NCBI RefSeq assembly: GCF_964340395.1
Contig: NC_135562.1
Location: 12,534,543-12,598,542, forward strand
Reading direction: 5' to 3'
Source: Glandiceps talaboti
Lineage: Eukaryota; Hemichordata; Enteropneusta; Spengelidae
DNA: 64,000 nt
Part shown: positions 41,368-55,799 of the stretch, piece after piece
Numbering within the stretch: position 1 is the stretch's first letter
Layout: each line of letters begins with the position of its first letter
Notes under the pieces: model-generated
Told to the model about the DNA's origin: nothing
Seen by the model: only the letters and a program-made list of their open reading frames with translations
Database searches by the model: none
Program-made: the position numbers and the translations under genes

Positions 41368-41550
41368 AATGTATGTATGTATCATGTATGTATGTATGTA
41401 TGTATGTATGTATGTATGTATGTATGTATGTATGTATGTATGTATGTATGTATGTATGTATGTATGTATGTATGCATGTGCGTGCGTGCGTGCGCGCGCG
41501 TGTATGTGTGTGTATGTGTGTGTATGTGTGTATGTATGTGTGTGTGTGCA
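41368..41550. repeat. (ATGT)n then (GT)n microsatellite
   Basis: About 100 bp of ATGT followed by CGTG and GT tracts. Confidence 0.95.
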
Positions 41551-41559
41551 ATATTTTAT

Positions 41560-42780
41560 ACATCTTTCAATTATTCCCATACCCTAATCATTTAAGCACA
41601 AATAGATTGGTTAAAAATTACGATCCCTTCCCAAAAGAAAATAGACGCGTTTTTCCTGAAATTTAAGTAGACAGTGTTTAATTTGGATCCTATAAGATTA
41701 TAAACGTCGTCGTTGCAATCACTCTAAAGATCACTCTATAAATATGAATTTGTCAGTCAACAGATCGGAGGCAAAGTAACTAAACTATGAAAATGGAAAC
41801 AATTTTCGTGTTGTCTGGTAAACGGTCATGGTACGGTACTAATGACTTACTGTTCACTGGAAACTCAGAAGGTGTTTGCTCCGAAACATATTTCTAATAA
41901 GCAACAACAATAAAAATGCGAGAACTGATTTATTCATTTAATGTTCATCGATAACCCCAAAAGCTGTTAATATGTCATTATAATATATGATGTGAAATAA
42001 GAATATCTTTAATTATGTTAAACAAATGTACAAGCAAGCTCATGCACACTCCTAGACAAAATAGAAAAAAACGATGATCTAACCCGGGAGAATATGTTTC
42101 ATTTTTACAACTTTAATTATACAGGTGATCTTTAGCTACGGTGCGAGGATGTTGGCATTTGCTGTGATAGTATAATATAGTACGGATCCGTGTTCATTTA
42201 ATGGATTAAACAGAACAGTTTTCGGTTAAACGTCTGTTAATTTGTCCAAGGTGAAGCCGACGCAGATATGCCCTTATTACCTCATTGGTTCGCGAAAAGT
42301 GCTACTTCTCATGTTAAAATATGACACAAAGTTATCCTCTGGTGTGGTTAAAGTTCCTATTTGGGTTCATCACCTTCACGACAATAAAAGTAATTGTAAT
42401 CATATTCGATTTTCACTTCAAGAAGCATTCAAAAATTACATCACTCAGCCTATATAACAAAAAAAATCACGACCATTCCTGAAAATATCGCGCTCTATGC
42501 TACTGTCTCTTCAGCATTTTGGATTTTAAAGATCTCCGCAGCCTGTCAACACGATTAGCCATGACCCAACTAACGATTTTTGGACATGTGTTCAAGTATC
42601 TAGAATAAACAGTAATACAGGATAAACACACTATGAAAAGGAAAACCCCACAAATAGGGTGCACAGAATAATTCATTTGGGACAGAAAAAAAAACAGGAG
42701 AATAGTCGCCCAATTGAAGTTCTTCACTATCTCAACAGGGTATATTACCATCGCTTGATTGTGGACCTGGATTTGATCCG
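41560..42780. other. Sequence 3' of LITAF gene 2, no supported gene
   Basis: Mostly unique. A minus frame at 42751-42500 (about 83 aa) has hydrophobic segments (ICGVFLFIVCLSCITVY) and a basic tail, but no homology that I recognise and no upstream splice support. Possibly 3' UTR. Confidence 0.4.
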
Positions 42781-42781
42781 C

Positions 42782-45944
<3,163 letters not shown>

Positions 45945-46059
45945 CTCACTTATTGTTTTATAAGATAACTACAATGAGGAAAAACAATAAATGTATTATA
46001 TCGGTTTCAAATTAAACCTCGATTTTAGCTACTTATAAATTTGTCGAAGCTATATCAAT

Positions 46060-46061
46060 CT

Positions 46062-46126
<65 letters not shown>

Positions 46127-46735
46127 GCTTGTATACATGCATACATGCACTATAAATGCATGTCTGTATGTACATCTGGTTGTCTATCTCGATGGTTTGG
46201 TGTCTATCTGTCGGTCGGTCGATCCGTCCTTCCGTCCATCCATCCATCCACCCACCCACTAAACCATCCCTCCTCCCTATCCCTCAGTCCGTTTGATCGT
46301 TCGTTCATTCATTCATTCATTCATTCATTCATTCATTCATTCATTCATTCATTCATTCATTCATTCATTCATTCATTCATTCATTCATTCGTTCGTTCGT
46401 TCGTTCGTTCACTCTCACCCACCCACCCACCCACCCACCCACCCACCCACCCACCCACTCACTCACTCACTCACTCACTCACTCACTCACTCACTCACTC
46501 ACTCACTCACTCACTCACTCACTCACTCACTCACTCAGCCATTCATTCATTCATTCATTCATTCATTCATTCATTCATTCATTCATTCATTCATTCATTC
46601 ATTCATTCAGTAGTCAGTCAGTCAGTCAGTCAGTCAGTCAGTCAGTCAGTCAGTCAGTCAGTCAGTCAACCATCCACCCACTCACCCATCCATCTATCCA
46701 TCCATCCATCCACCCACCCACCGATACATCGGTAC
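46060..46735. repeat. Serial compound tetranucleotide microsatellite
   Basis: About 670 bp in which successive pure arrays differ by one base: CTGC, CTGT, (CGGT, CCGT, CATC, ACCC), ATTC, GTTC, ACCC, ACTC, ATTC, AGTC, CATC. All the long Ser/His/Thr ORFs across it are artefacts. Confidence 0.95.
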
Positions 46736-46739
46736 AATA

Positions 46740-47917
46740 CACTGATTAGGCCACTGAGATAAGATATACATGTACATGACGTCACAAGGTATGATAGTCA
46801 ATCCTTAACAAACCACATCACGGCTAGCTAGGTTTGTTATCATGTCATTAAGTTACAATTTATAGTAAAGAAAATCGATCTGCGATGCCAAAGTCCAAAC
46901 TGCTTAATCTGATTTATGCATATTAGGACATCCGTACTTTTTCTACGTTTCTCATTGTACTACACCTAAAAATGGTCGATTGGTAGTCTTTATGTACATT
47001 TTACTAATATTTTCATTTCATAATCATACTTTGACAGTCTTTCATACTTGACAGACTTGATGACTTAAAATATCAATTAACGTCACAAAGAAACTTGGAA
47101 TCAATTGTTATATTAACGCTCCAAACTTTCAGTAAGAAGCGAGAATTTTCACTCAGATACACACTTCTTGGGGCACTATCGTACAATCAGTGTTTTTTAT
47201 GACCATGCCGTAGAGGGCGTCATTTTAAATATTAAATTGGCTAGATTGTAAACATATAGGGTCTGTCGGGTCTTGTGAAACATAGTATTATTTATGACAG
47301 TTTATATTTTAATCTGTTTGTTGGACAATGTTGTACTTTGTTTATTGTCCAAACGTTGACAAATAACTTAATATGGAAATATTTCAAATTCCATGCATGA
47401 CACTCAATATAATTACTCAACGTGTCACAGGCAAGGGTATTTTGTGAACATACATTTCAGTTTAATATCCATGCAAATAATAATAATTACAAACATATGC
47501 ACACAATTTCTCCATACCCATTACTCATATGGTATAAATATACATTTTAATTTACAGTAAAATCGTTATAATTTATCATATTCCGACTGCATGACATCCA
47601 ACTTTTTGTCATTGCATATCACGTGTATATGAGGAACGTACAGCTCGTGGTATTTTGTTTACGTGTATTCAGTAATAGTAGTGTATACAGTTCGTTGACC
47701 TTGGACACTCTAAAGTAAGGACATATGAAGGAAAATTGATTTACTTGGATATCATTCAAGGGCAGTTGAGACGCACGGCGCAGAAAAAAGGGCCGGGTTC
47801 AAAATTACCTGATTGCTGTGATTGAGCAAAGATATGAAAATAAACAAAAGTGTTTATAATTCGTTCACAAATGAAATAATGAATGGATAATTGATTGAAT
47901 AGAGATAAGTACAATAT
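46740..47917. other. Intergenic, nothing recognised
   Basis: Unique AT-rich sequence, with no splice-supported frames and no repeats of note. Confidence 0.5.
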
Positions 47918-48171
47918 ATAGGGAACTTGCAATCCAGACTGAGCATGCTCAGACGCAAAGGACTATGGGATTATATGTGGTTATTGTAATACCTAATCTG
48001 GCGCTACCGATAAAATAAACCTCCCGCAATGGTCATGGTGACTATGAATTGATCAATTGTGGTTACAGACAATGTAACATTATTGTTTACAATGCTAATT
48101 GGTTAGTATTTAATATCACATTTCCCATGATGCAACATTCACTGAACATAGCGGGTTTGCAAGTTCCCTAT
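47918..48171. mobile_element. MITE, family 1 copy 2
   Basis: Full-length second copy of the element at 24691-24938, with the same TIRs and about 254 bp long. It contains a few extra bases (CACTGAACATAGCGGG versus CAACATGGCGGG). No coding capacity. Confidence 0.9.
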
Positions 48172-48489
48172 TATCAGCATTCACCCCGTTAATTTGCGAT
48201 AGTTCTACTAGGACACAGTCTTTTCATTGCGTTAAATTAAGCTAGTATGTATGACCCTGGCTTGACAATAAAAATGAAACAATACGGCACAGCCGACAAA
48301 CAAGTGATATGCATGTGCAGACGGACCAACCGATAGACCGTACACGTAAACGGTGGCTGTACCTTCATCACAATTCATGGAACAAGAAAATTGTCTCCTG
48401 GTACATCTGTGATAGAAAACTGTCGTTAAAAACACAAGGAGCACGGTAAGGCTAAACCACCTAAATTTCAGGATTTGAACTATTGACCT

Positions 48490-48800
48490 ATACTTTAGCC
48501 GTTATCGAAGACGCCTCAACGCCACGACAGACACTAATATTTCATGCAGCATCACAGAATCCAAAGTTCAAAAATCAATCTGAAAAAGAAAATCCTCACA
48601 GCAACGCACAACGTCCACTACAGTATACCATCATGAACATACAAATTACTTACCGACAAATTAACTTACTGGACAATCTTAGCGTATAATAAACAGACGA
48701 TAGTTTGGAAGCACCAACAATATGTCTCCGTCCTCTGTATTTTTATGCTGTCAATAGACCTCTGTTGACTTGATGTCATGGGAACTATCTTTTATTCATC
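48490..48800 (-). promoter_or_regulatory. Paralogous promoter / non-coding first exon block 1 (LITAF locus)
   Basis: On the minus strand it contains GGACGGAGACATATTGTTGG ... GCTAAGATTGTCCAG ... and a donor TTTGTCG|gtaagtaa at 48654. It is homologous to 51390-51730 and partly to 53220-53560. It lies upstream of the first coding exon of LITAF gene 2. The promoter role is inference from position and the conserved donor. Confidence 0.5.
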
Positions 48801-49485
48801 ATGGAAATGACCTATTGTCACCTATGATATTTGTATTTCATTTCACATATTTTTTTTTATCATTTGTAGTTAAAATTTAATTAAATACCATCACGTCATA
48901 GTACATATGACTAATGCCACAGATGCACTTATACCAATCACACCCCTACAGCCTATAATGCAGTCGTATGGGTACAAAGTGTATTTTTGCAATATACTGT
49001 TATTTACTTCATTGATGACATGTGATGTGCTCATAAGAGTAAACGTGATTTCATTTCATTCGCATGTTCAACCAGCTCAGCCCTATTTTTTGGATTCTGA
49101 AGTTCTTGTACAGAATTTCAGCATTCTACACACTCACACGTATTCAGGAGCACTGAACGCACTGAAATCGGTGTGGGAACAGCACGATGGACTTATCGAA
49201 GTATGCATGTTTTTTCCCCCATTACTTTTTTACCTAAACATTGTTATAATGTCATTTTATGTCATATTAGAATATGGCAACAGCGCCATCGTTTGCAATG
49301 GCACTTAACTGTTCACAAAACGTGTACTCTCGTAAGGAGGGTAAGTGATCATGTCAGTCTGTACATATGTGTTTTATAAACAGCCACGCCAATTAAATAC
49401 ATGCATATGATTAACAACTGCTGATTACATACCCCATTCATAAGGTAGTTATATTACTCTTCGTAACAATAAATACGTATAGTAC

Positions 49486-49660
49486 CTGCAGGTTGCTGTA
49501 TAATAACTGTAGTAGGTAAATACTGTCCCAGTGACGGTGGGACAATCGGTACCTGTCCAGGGATCAGGTTTTCTGGCTGTTGTTGGTACGCTGGTGGCTC
49601 TGTTGAAACACCATCCTCGTACGATTGGTTGGCTTCAGATAACTTTTCGATAACAGACAT
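49486..49660 (-). CDS. Additional LITAF-type N-terminal coding exon (alternative first exon or orphan)
   Basis: Encodes MSVIEKLSEANQSYEDG... with a PPAY motif, then SLGQYLPTTVIIQQPAG, ending phase 1 at gtacta. This is the same junction (QQP-x|) and phase as the first exons of LITAF genes 1 and 2. An upstream in-frame Met at 49693 could extend it. No LITAF-domain exons were found between here and gene 2, so it could splice to gene 2's exon at 45395, giving a 140-aa isoform with a different N-terminus. Otherwise it is a relic of a truncated duplicate. Confidence 0.55.
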
Positions 49661-49929
49661 TTTGCGCGAGATATCTATATGATAACGAAGCAATAAAAGT
49701 AAATATGTTCAAACGAATACTCACTTCAAAGTTTAACAAACTCGTAAAAACAGTTTGGTATAAATTTTACTCAGGTTTAAGGTGTAGCATACATCAATAG
49801 CATACATTAATCTTATCAGGAAACTAATGGAAAATATAAAACTATCATTCGATTCCATGTACAAACAATATGTGCATCCAAAATCTACCAAAGATCAATA
49901 ATACATAAACACGCACACCATACCACAAA

Positions 49930-50044
49930 TGTATGTATGTATGTATGTATGTATGTATGTATGTACATGTATGTATGTATGTATGTATGTATGTATGTAT
50001 GTATGTATGTATGTATGTATGTATGTATGTATGTATGTATGTAT
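49930..50044. repeat. (ATGT)n microsatellite
   Basis: About 110 bp of ATGT, interrupted once by ACATGT. Confidence 0.95.
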
Positions 50045-50529
50045 TTTAATGAGTAATTTGAATAATTAATGATTTTCCATAGTTAGGTTATATCTTAATA
50101 ATAATTAGACAATATGTTAACTTTGCAAGTTTCCAAGTAAGGGGTACATCATATATGATAGCTATAGATATATGGCCTAACGGGAGGTATTCAGTTTAAA
50201 TCTGGTCTATTTTGTGGTAGATGTGTTATGTGAAGCAGTCACAAAGTATCAAGGGGTTGAATTACAATAAGTTGTGTTTTTGCTCCATTCCCCATATATA
50301 GTGCTGGAGTAGAAGTCAAAATCAATAATTGAATAACTAAGTCTGATCACACGTCCAGGGATCAGGGATACACTGATAACTCCGATAAGAGGAAGTATGT
50401 GTCACCAGCTATGACAATCAATAGAGGCCAATTTACATCACGAGTTTAACCTATGTAATCATTAAAAATAAACCCTGATGAAGAACCGATCGGAGAGCTA
50501 AACATACAAATCAAGCTATAGTGCATTTG

Positions 50530-50534
<5 letters not shown>

Positions 50535-50620
<86 letters not shown>
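50535..50620. repeat. (TA)n microsatellite
   Basis: Pure TA, about 85 bp. Confidence 0.95.
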
Positions 50621-51389
50621 CCACCTTGCAATCGAGATGATGTGAACAATGATCAGGTTGACTGTGTGGTAACTTGAGGAAAATCTTCTATCAGAGACGC
50701 CACCCTACCTGGACTCAAAGTGCGATCAGTTTGTTGAACACAGGTTGTATATTAACCTGTTTTTATATGAAAGGGGAAGGCCACTCCAGGAAATAGAGAG
50801 TTATGGTAACAATACATTACGACCTTGCTATCTTAAAGTGTAGAATCTGCAATTTTTTATTTCTTTCTCCATGATTGCATACAGCAAAGTCACAGAACGG
50901 TGACTTGAAACGAACGGTAAGTGGATCGATACTCTTTGAACCTATGACTTCTATTGATGGAGAGCAATATGGAAGACGGACATCGAGCCGGATCTGAGAA
51001 GTGTTATCAAGTCTAGATATGACGTCATGTTAAATCAATCAAATCTATAAGGCTTTTCTAACGGATCATCAGAAAATAATTCTAAAATTGAAGACGATGT
51101 ATCAAATTTGAAATATATTTCTCCAATTATTTTTTTACATCTGTTATTACATGCATGCATACATACATACATACATACATACATATACATGCATGCATGC
51201 ATGCACATCCCACATCCATCACCGATACACCTGTTTCTTGTTAGTATTCACCCGCTCTGTTTCTGGAGAGATAACGCTAGATCTAACATGGCATGCATCG
51301 CGTGCTCATCATATTTAGACAGCCGCTATCTGCACAAGTTTTATCCTCGATAAAAAAAGATATGGTCAAATGAGCTTTTTCCTACTATA

Positions 51390-51730
51390 TCCTGTCCATC
51401 ACGAAGAGAATGACAAAACTATTAACTTTACACGTAGCATCCACAGACTCCAAAATTCACAATACAATCTAAAATGTAACACCACATGTACACATATCAC
51501 ACGTATCACAAAATCGGCTAATAACACTATAGAATGTAAATAGCAATAATATACTTACAGACAATTTCACTACCTGGACAATCTTACGTTATTTGGTTTG
51601 CAAAGCACGACGATTATGTCTCCGTTGACGTTCTAGTCCGCCTTTTGTACGTTGTCAAAATAAATTAGGTAGTCTGTTGACTTGTTGCCAAGGAAACAAT
51701 CTCTAGTCACCTGCGAAATAACCTATTATA
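51390..51730 (-). promoter_or_regulatory. Paralogous promoter / non-coding first exon block 2 (LITAF locus)
   Basis: Contains CAACGGAGACATAATCGTCG ... GTAAGATTGTCCAGG and a donor TTGTCT|gtaagtat at 51559. Located upstream of the extra coding exon at 49486-49660, it presumably supplies that exon's 5' UTR. Confidence 0.5.
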
Positions 51731-52173
51731 TTATATCATGCTACTATGTGCCATTCTGATTGGATAATAACTGTGGTAAATCCCATTTTACCACGACTGG
51801 CAGTGATAAAATGGGCCCCTAAACTAGCATATGAATAGTGCATACAAGCTGAATGTGGAAACCAAAGGGGGGGGGGGGGCGTTTGACTATTAGGAAATTA
51901 TGGGGTTTAAAACAAATAAATAAATAAACAATATGTAATATATCAAACCCAGTTAGCCAGGGGATCGTGTAGAACGGCTCGAGTCCATGTTTATGTTCAT
52001 GCAGTGTGTGTGTGGGCGACATGAACGTATCCACTCATCAAAATATGCTCGTTCCCGACGATCTATTACCGAAGATCTTTTTCTGTACGTGTGAATTCGG
52101 CTTTTCAGGCATATAAATAACCACAGAATCACATTTAGAAGAAATAGACACATATTTTGATATAATATAATAG

Positions 52174-52311
52174 AAATAACCCCCTCCGAAGGCGGGTATA
52201 CACTCGAATTTGGTACAATTCGCTCCATATAGCACTCGCCATTCGGCTCGTGCTATATGTCGCGAATTGTACTAAAATCTCGTGTATACCCGCCTTCGGT
52301 GGGGGTTATTG
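52174..52311. mobile_element. Short foldback element
   Basis: Inverted arms AATAACCCCC.CCGAAGGCGG and CCGCCTTCGG.GGGGGTTATT, continuing inward through GTATACAC, a diverged stretch, ACAATTCGC and ATATAGCAC to a loop around CGCCATTCGGCTCG. About 138 bp, no coding capacity. Confidence 0.85.
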
Positions 52312-52665
52312 CTTAATGAAATCACCTGTTTTGCATTATCATCATCATCATCATTATCATCATCACCATCACTGGAAGCTGTATACCCAAGTTGTGAAAC
52401 ATTAACATAGCAAATGTTTCCAAACTAAGATAACACCAGATGTGAGCCTCCTGTAAATGCCAAAAATGATTGTTATTTTCTTGTAACAGGATATTACAAA
52501 CTCATTGAATGCATAAACCCCCCCCCCCTCTCTAGGCAGAACCAGGAACGTAATTCCCGAGCGACAGAGATGTAATTTAATTAATGTATGGTGGTAACGA
52601 GTTAGTTTTGGTAACTGAAAATATGAGCAGCTTTCTTACTCTACGTGAGAGAATAATGTTATGGC

Positions 52666-52752
<87 letters not shown>

Positions 52753-52880
52753 GCCTGCCTGCCCGTCCGTCCGTCCGTCCGTCCGTCCGTCCGTCCGTCC
52801 GTCCGTCTGTCCGTCCGTCCGTCCGTCCGTCCGTCTGTTGTACTGTCTGTCTGCCCGTCTGTCTGTTCGTCCGTTTATCT
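52666..52880. repeat. (CTGT)n-(CCGT)n microsatellite
   Basis: CTGT array then CCGT array with intermediate CTGC/CCGT units. Confidence 0.95.
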
Positions 52881-53219
52881 GTCTGCCTCTCTGTCCATGT
52901 TTTACAGAGCCAGTGAACACCACGGTGTAAATGAGATGTAGATAAATAAAACAAATCCCACAATCACAGCGAATCAGATACAAACGATCAATTCAACACC
53001 CATTCTCTACTCAGCAGCAGACAACAACAATCAAACATTGATATCCATATGGACGGTTAACTTTATCTACCTTTATCAAACATTTACCACACATGCTCAT
53101 CTTTGCTTTGCGATAACACGAAATAATTTATCATTTTGACTCCCTACAGCCCCCCCACCCCTCCCGGAGATACCAATGGTAGCACCACGGATAAATACGT
53201 CCAAATGTAGCACTGCGTA

Positions 53220-53560
53220 TTTGTTGTACTATATAGTCTGTCTATCACGTAGACAGTAACAGAAACATCGATTTTACACATAGCATAACACATCCAGACA
53301 TTAACAATCCAATATGGAATAAAACTTCACACAACTCACGACGCTGTTATGATGACACTATCAAATAATATAACAGATCATTGGCGTTTGTACGTTAACT
53401 TATTTAATAGTTTGGAAACAAAACAAACAGGTCTATGCCGACTTTAAAGTCTAGACCGTTTATTGTATGTTGTTGAAAGAAAGGATGTCTGTTTACTCGC
53501 TGTCATTGAAGCAATCTTTATTCACCAGGGAAATAACCTTTATTATAAGTTATTTTAAGT
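53220..53560 (-). promoter_or_regulatory. Paralogous promoter / first exon block 3 (LITAF locus, diverged)
   Basis: Shares the order of motifs with blocks 1 and 2 (GGTTATTTCCCTGGTGAATA, GTAAACAGAC, TTTCCAAACTAT, then intron-like ACACATAGCATAACACATCC) but is more diverged and has no obvious gtaag donor. No third LITAF coding exon was found below it. Confidence 0.4.
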
Positions 53561-53924
53561 GGATTGTCATCAACATCACACTGTTTACAAGGAAGCAGTA
53601 TATATGTCGGTAAAAGGTTATTTTGACGGTTGGCGCTCGGTGGCTGATGTTCCGTTTACTTCCAATATGGGTGTGTCTCCGTCCACAATTATTAATAAAA
53701 AATGTCGATTTGATTAAAAATGCAATTTGATGAACTACTGACTCATTTGAACTTGAACCTTGATATAACAACTTACATTGAAATTGTTACATATCCTATA
53801 TATTCAATATATCCATGAATACTTCTATATTTCGGATAATTACTTTTGAACATTTCTATCTTAGATACTGTATAGACTGTATATATATAATATATATACT
53901 GTACTCCAATTCCAAACATGTGGC

Positions 53925-54030
53925 AGATTCAAGCGCCGTCGTTGCAGTTTATTTCTGAATGACTAGTCCTTGGGCAAGATTTGAACCATGATTGTGCCTC
54001 AGTCAGCCCAGTTGTATAATAGTCGATTTT
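53925..54030 (+). mobile_element. SINE, 5' half (interrupted)
   Basis: Plus-strand match to the middle of the SINE at 25437-25800: GTCCTTGGGCAAGATTTGAA, then CAGCCCAGTTGTATAAT. It stops at the left end of an inserted DNA transposon. Confidence 0.65.
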
Positions 54031-54932
54031 CCAGTTCCAAGATGCAGTGCGCGAGAGAAGTGTCACTTATGTTGTTATGTTTAGTCTTGTGTAGTTTTAT
54101 TAGGTTTGAATAACATTTTCATCTGGAAATTGTGGAAAGACATGTCTTTTTTTTGTACAAGTCTGTGATTAATTTGATGTGTGTTATCGGAGTTGTTTCC
54201 TACTACAATGGTAATTCCTATGTTGTCAGGAAGTTTGGACAGGATAAACAGACTGAATTGTACAAAGCAAAGATCACATAGCAGTACTTGACATCGACAA
54301 CTATATCAGATAACAATTGCTATACATGTATACACCCTTGATGTCAATTCTGTTATATAGTAGACTATTGAACATTGTGATAGAACTTTGTCAGATTGTA
54401 GTAATATTGATTGGAAACTGTCATCTCACAAAGTCCAACATTTGAACTGAAGTACATTTCATGAGTTGGCTACATGAACAGTAGTCTAGTTCCTATGGTA
54501 TGATGACGTAGAGAACAACGACAGGTACACGATCTGACTACATGAACCAGTGTCATGCAGTCAGCTATATATGTACTATATAGTTACGCACAATGTCATG
54601 AAATTACTGTCGTTACCAACTTTATTTCATTATCCTAGAGTCAATGTATGAAAGCCAGTAAGGGACATTTTGTAAAATAAAAAATAAAAAATAATCTCGT
54701 GAGCACGACATAATTTTTGAAACACTTTAACACATCCTAAGGAGTCCTATTTTCTGATTGGACAATACTTATCAATATCATTTTTTTGAAAGACATGTTG
54801 ACCTCTTTGATTATGAGTTGGGCATGGTCAGGTGACACCCATCCCCCTGAGTAGCACGTGCAACACCCTCGACAAGTAAAAAAAACCCATGGCATTGTAT
54901 GGAGAGACGCGCAATGCATCTTGGAACCGGCA
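54031..54932. mobile_element. Non-autonomous DNA transposon inserted in the SINE
   Basis: The left end CCAGTTCCAAGATGCAGTGC and the right end GCAATGCATCTTGGAACCGG are inverted repeats. About 900 bp with no transposase frame. The SINE resumes on the far side, so the element interrupts it. Confidence 0.65.
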
Positions 54933-55070
54933 ACAGGTCTTTTGAGGACCTGGTAGGATAGAGGTTGTAATGTGAATGCTTTAATCCTATGCGCTTATAA
55001 AGGCTGCATGTATATGTTCCCCAGGGAGTTGAGGAAGTATAACGGGCTGCTGTGTCATTAATGACATTAA
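54933..55070 (+). mobile_element. SINE, 3' half (interrupted)
   Basis: Continues the SINE body: GGATAGAGGTTGTAATGTGA, CTTTAATCCTATGCGCTTAT, CCCCAGGGAGTTGAGGAAGT. Same orientation as the 5' half. Confidence 0.65.
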
Positions 55071-55137
55071 ACTTGACAATACTTTAGTATGATTTAAGCT
55101 ATTATAATTTCTATTCAAAATTAGATTTTAAAAAAAG

Positions 55138-55140
55138 GTT

Positions 55141-55212
<72 letters not shown>

Positions 55213-55215
55213 TTT
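55138..55215. repeat. (TTTC)n microsatellite
   Basis: Pure TTTC, followed by the acceptor of the kinase exon, for which it could act as an extended polypyrimidine tract. Confidence 0.95.
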
Positions 55216-55275
55216 ATTTTATTTAGTCTTAGGAATATGCACCTTAATCTTACAATGAATATCATTTTTCTTCAG

Positions 55276-55692
55276 GTCCAAATCAAGGCAGAAATGGTGG
55301 TGAAAGTTACAGACTTCACATATTTAAAATCGATCGAGAGTCCAGAGTATGCTTGTGGCGGTGCAGTTGGATACAAATCACCCGAAATGTTTGCAAAACC
55401 ACCACTAGCAGCTAGTACAGCCAAAGACATCTGGGCACTTGGGTGCAGCATGACTGAGGTAATCTGCCTAGAACTACCCTGGTATTCCATAACTATAACT
55501 AAACACATAGAGGTGATGATGGCGTCAGTACTGGAGGGAGACAAGAGTACCGTGCCTATGAACATCGAACTGCTAGAGAAAGGGCCCTTCAGAGAGCTGT
55601 GTGAGCTGTGTTGTGTCATGGTCCCATCTGATCGTCCCAGTGCCCTTGTTGTACGTGATACTCTGGATGAGATCTTAAAGTTGACGGACTGA
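55276..55692 (+). pseudogene. Protein kinase C-lobe terminal exon (partial, degenerate motifs)
   Basis: The acceptor TTTTTCTTCAG is followed by 138 codons to a stop. Kinase subdomains VII-XI are visible: VKVTDF-T where DFG is expected, GAVGYKSPEMF (activation loop and APE-like SPE), DIWALGCSMTEVI (subdomain IX), DRPSALVVRDTL (subdomain XI, DRPS). No N-lobe, catalytic HRD loop or upstream exon was found in the 1.2 kb before it. With Thr replacing the DFG Gly, metal coordination may persist, but activity is doubtful. It is either the last exon of a gene whose other exons are distant or diverged, or a transposed fragment. No internal stop is present. Confidence 0.6.
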
Positions 55693-55699
55693 GGGTGGA

Positions 55700-55700
55700 G

Positions 55701-55749
<49 letters not shown>

Positions 55750-55750
55750 C

Positions 55751-55787
<37 letters not shown>

Positions 55788-55792
55788 GATGT
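55700..55792. repeat. (GT)n microsatellite
   Basis: GT run with a short CGTG interruption, directly after the kinase exon stop. Confidence 0.95.
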
Positions 55793-55799
55793 GTGAGTG

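Noticed and set aside
46061-46762. 233-codon Ser/His/Thr-rich ORF
   Set aside because: Entirely within the compound tetranucleotide array, with no start context, splice sites or domain.
48232-48474. Minus open frame of about 80 codons with two hydrophobic stretches (VLLVFLTTVFYHRC, HLFVGCAVLFHFYC)
   Set aside because: First considered as the missing LITAF domain of the extra first exon, but it lacks the CxxC/HxCxxC knuckles and the right phase.
51953-52228. Minus frame with a hydrophobic segment and basic tail
   Set aside because: Its start lies in a foldback element and no splice context supports it.
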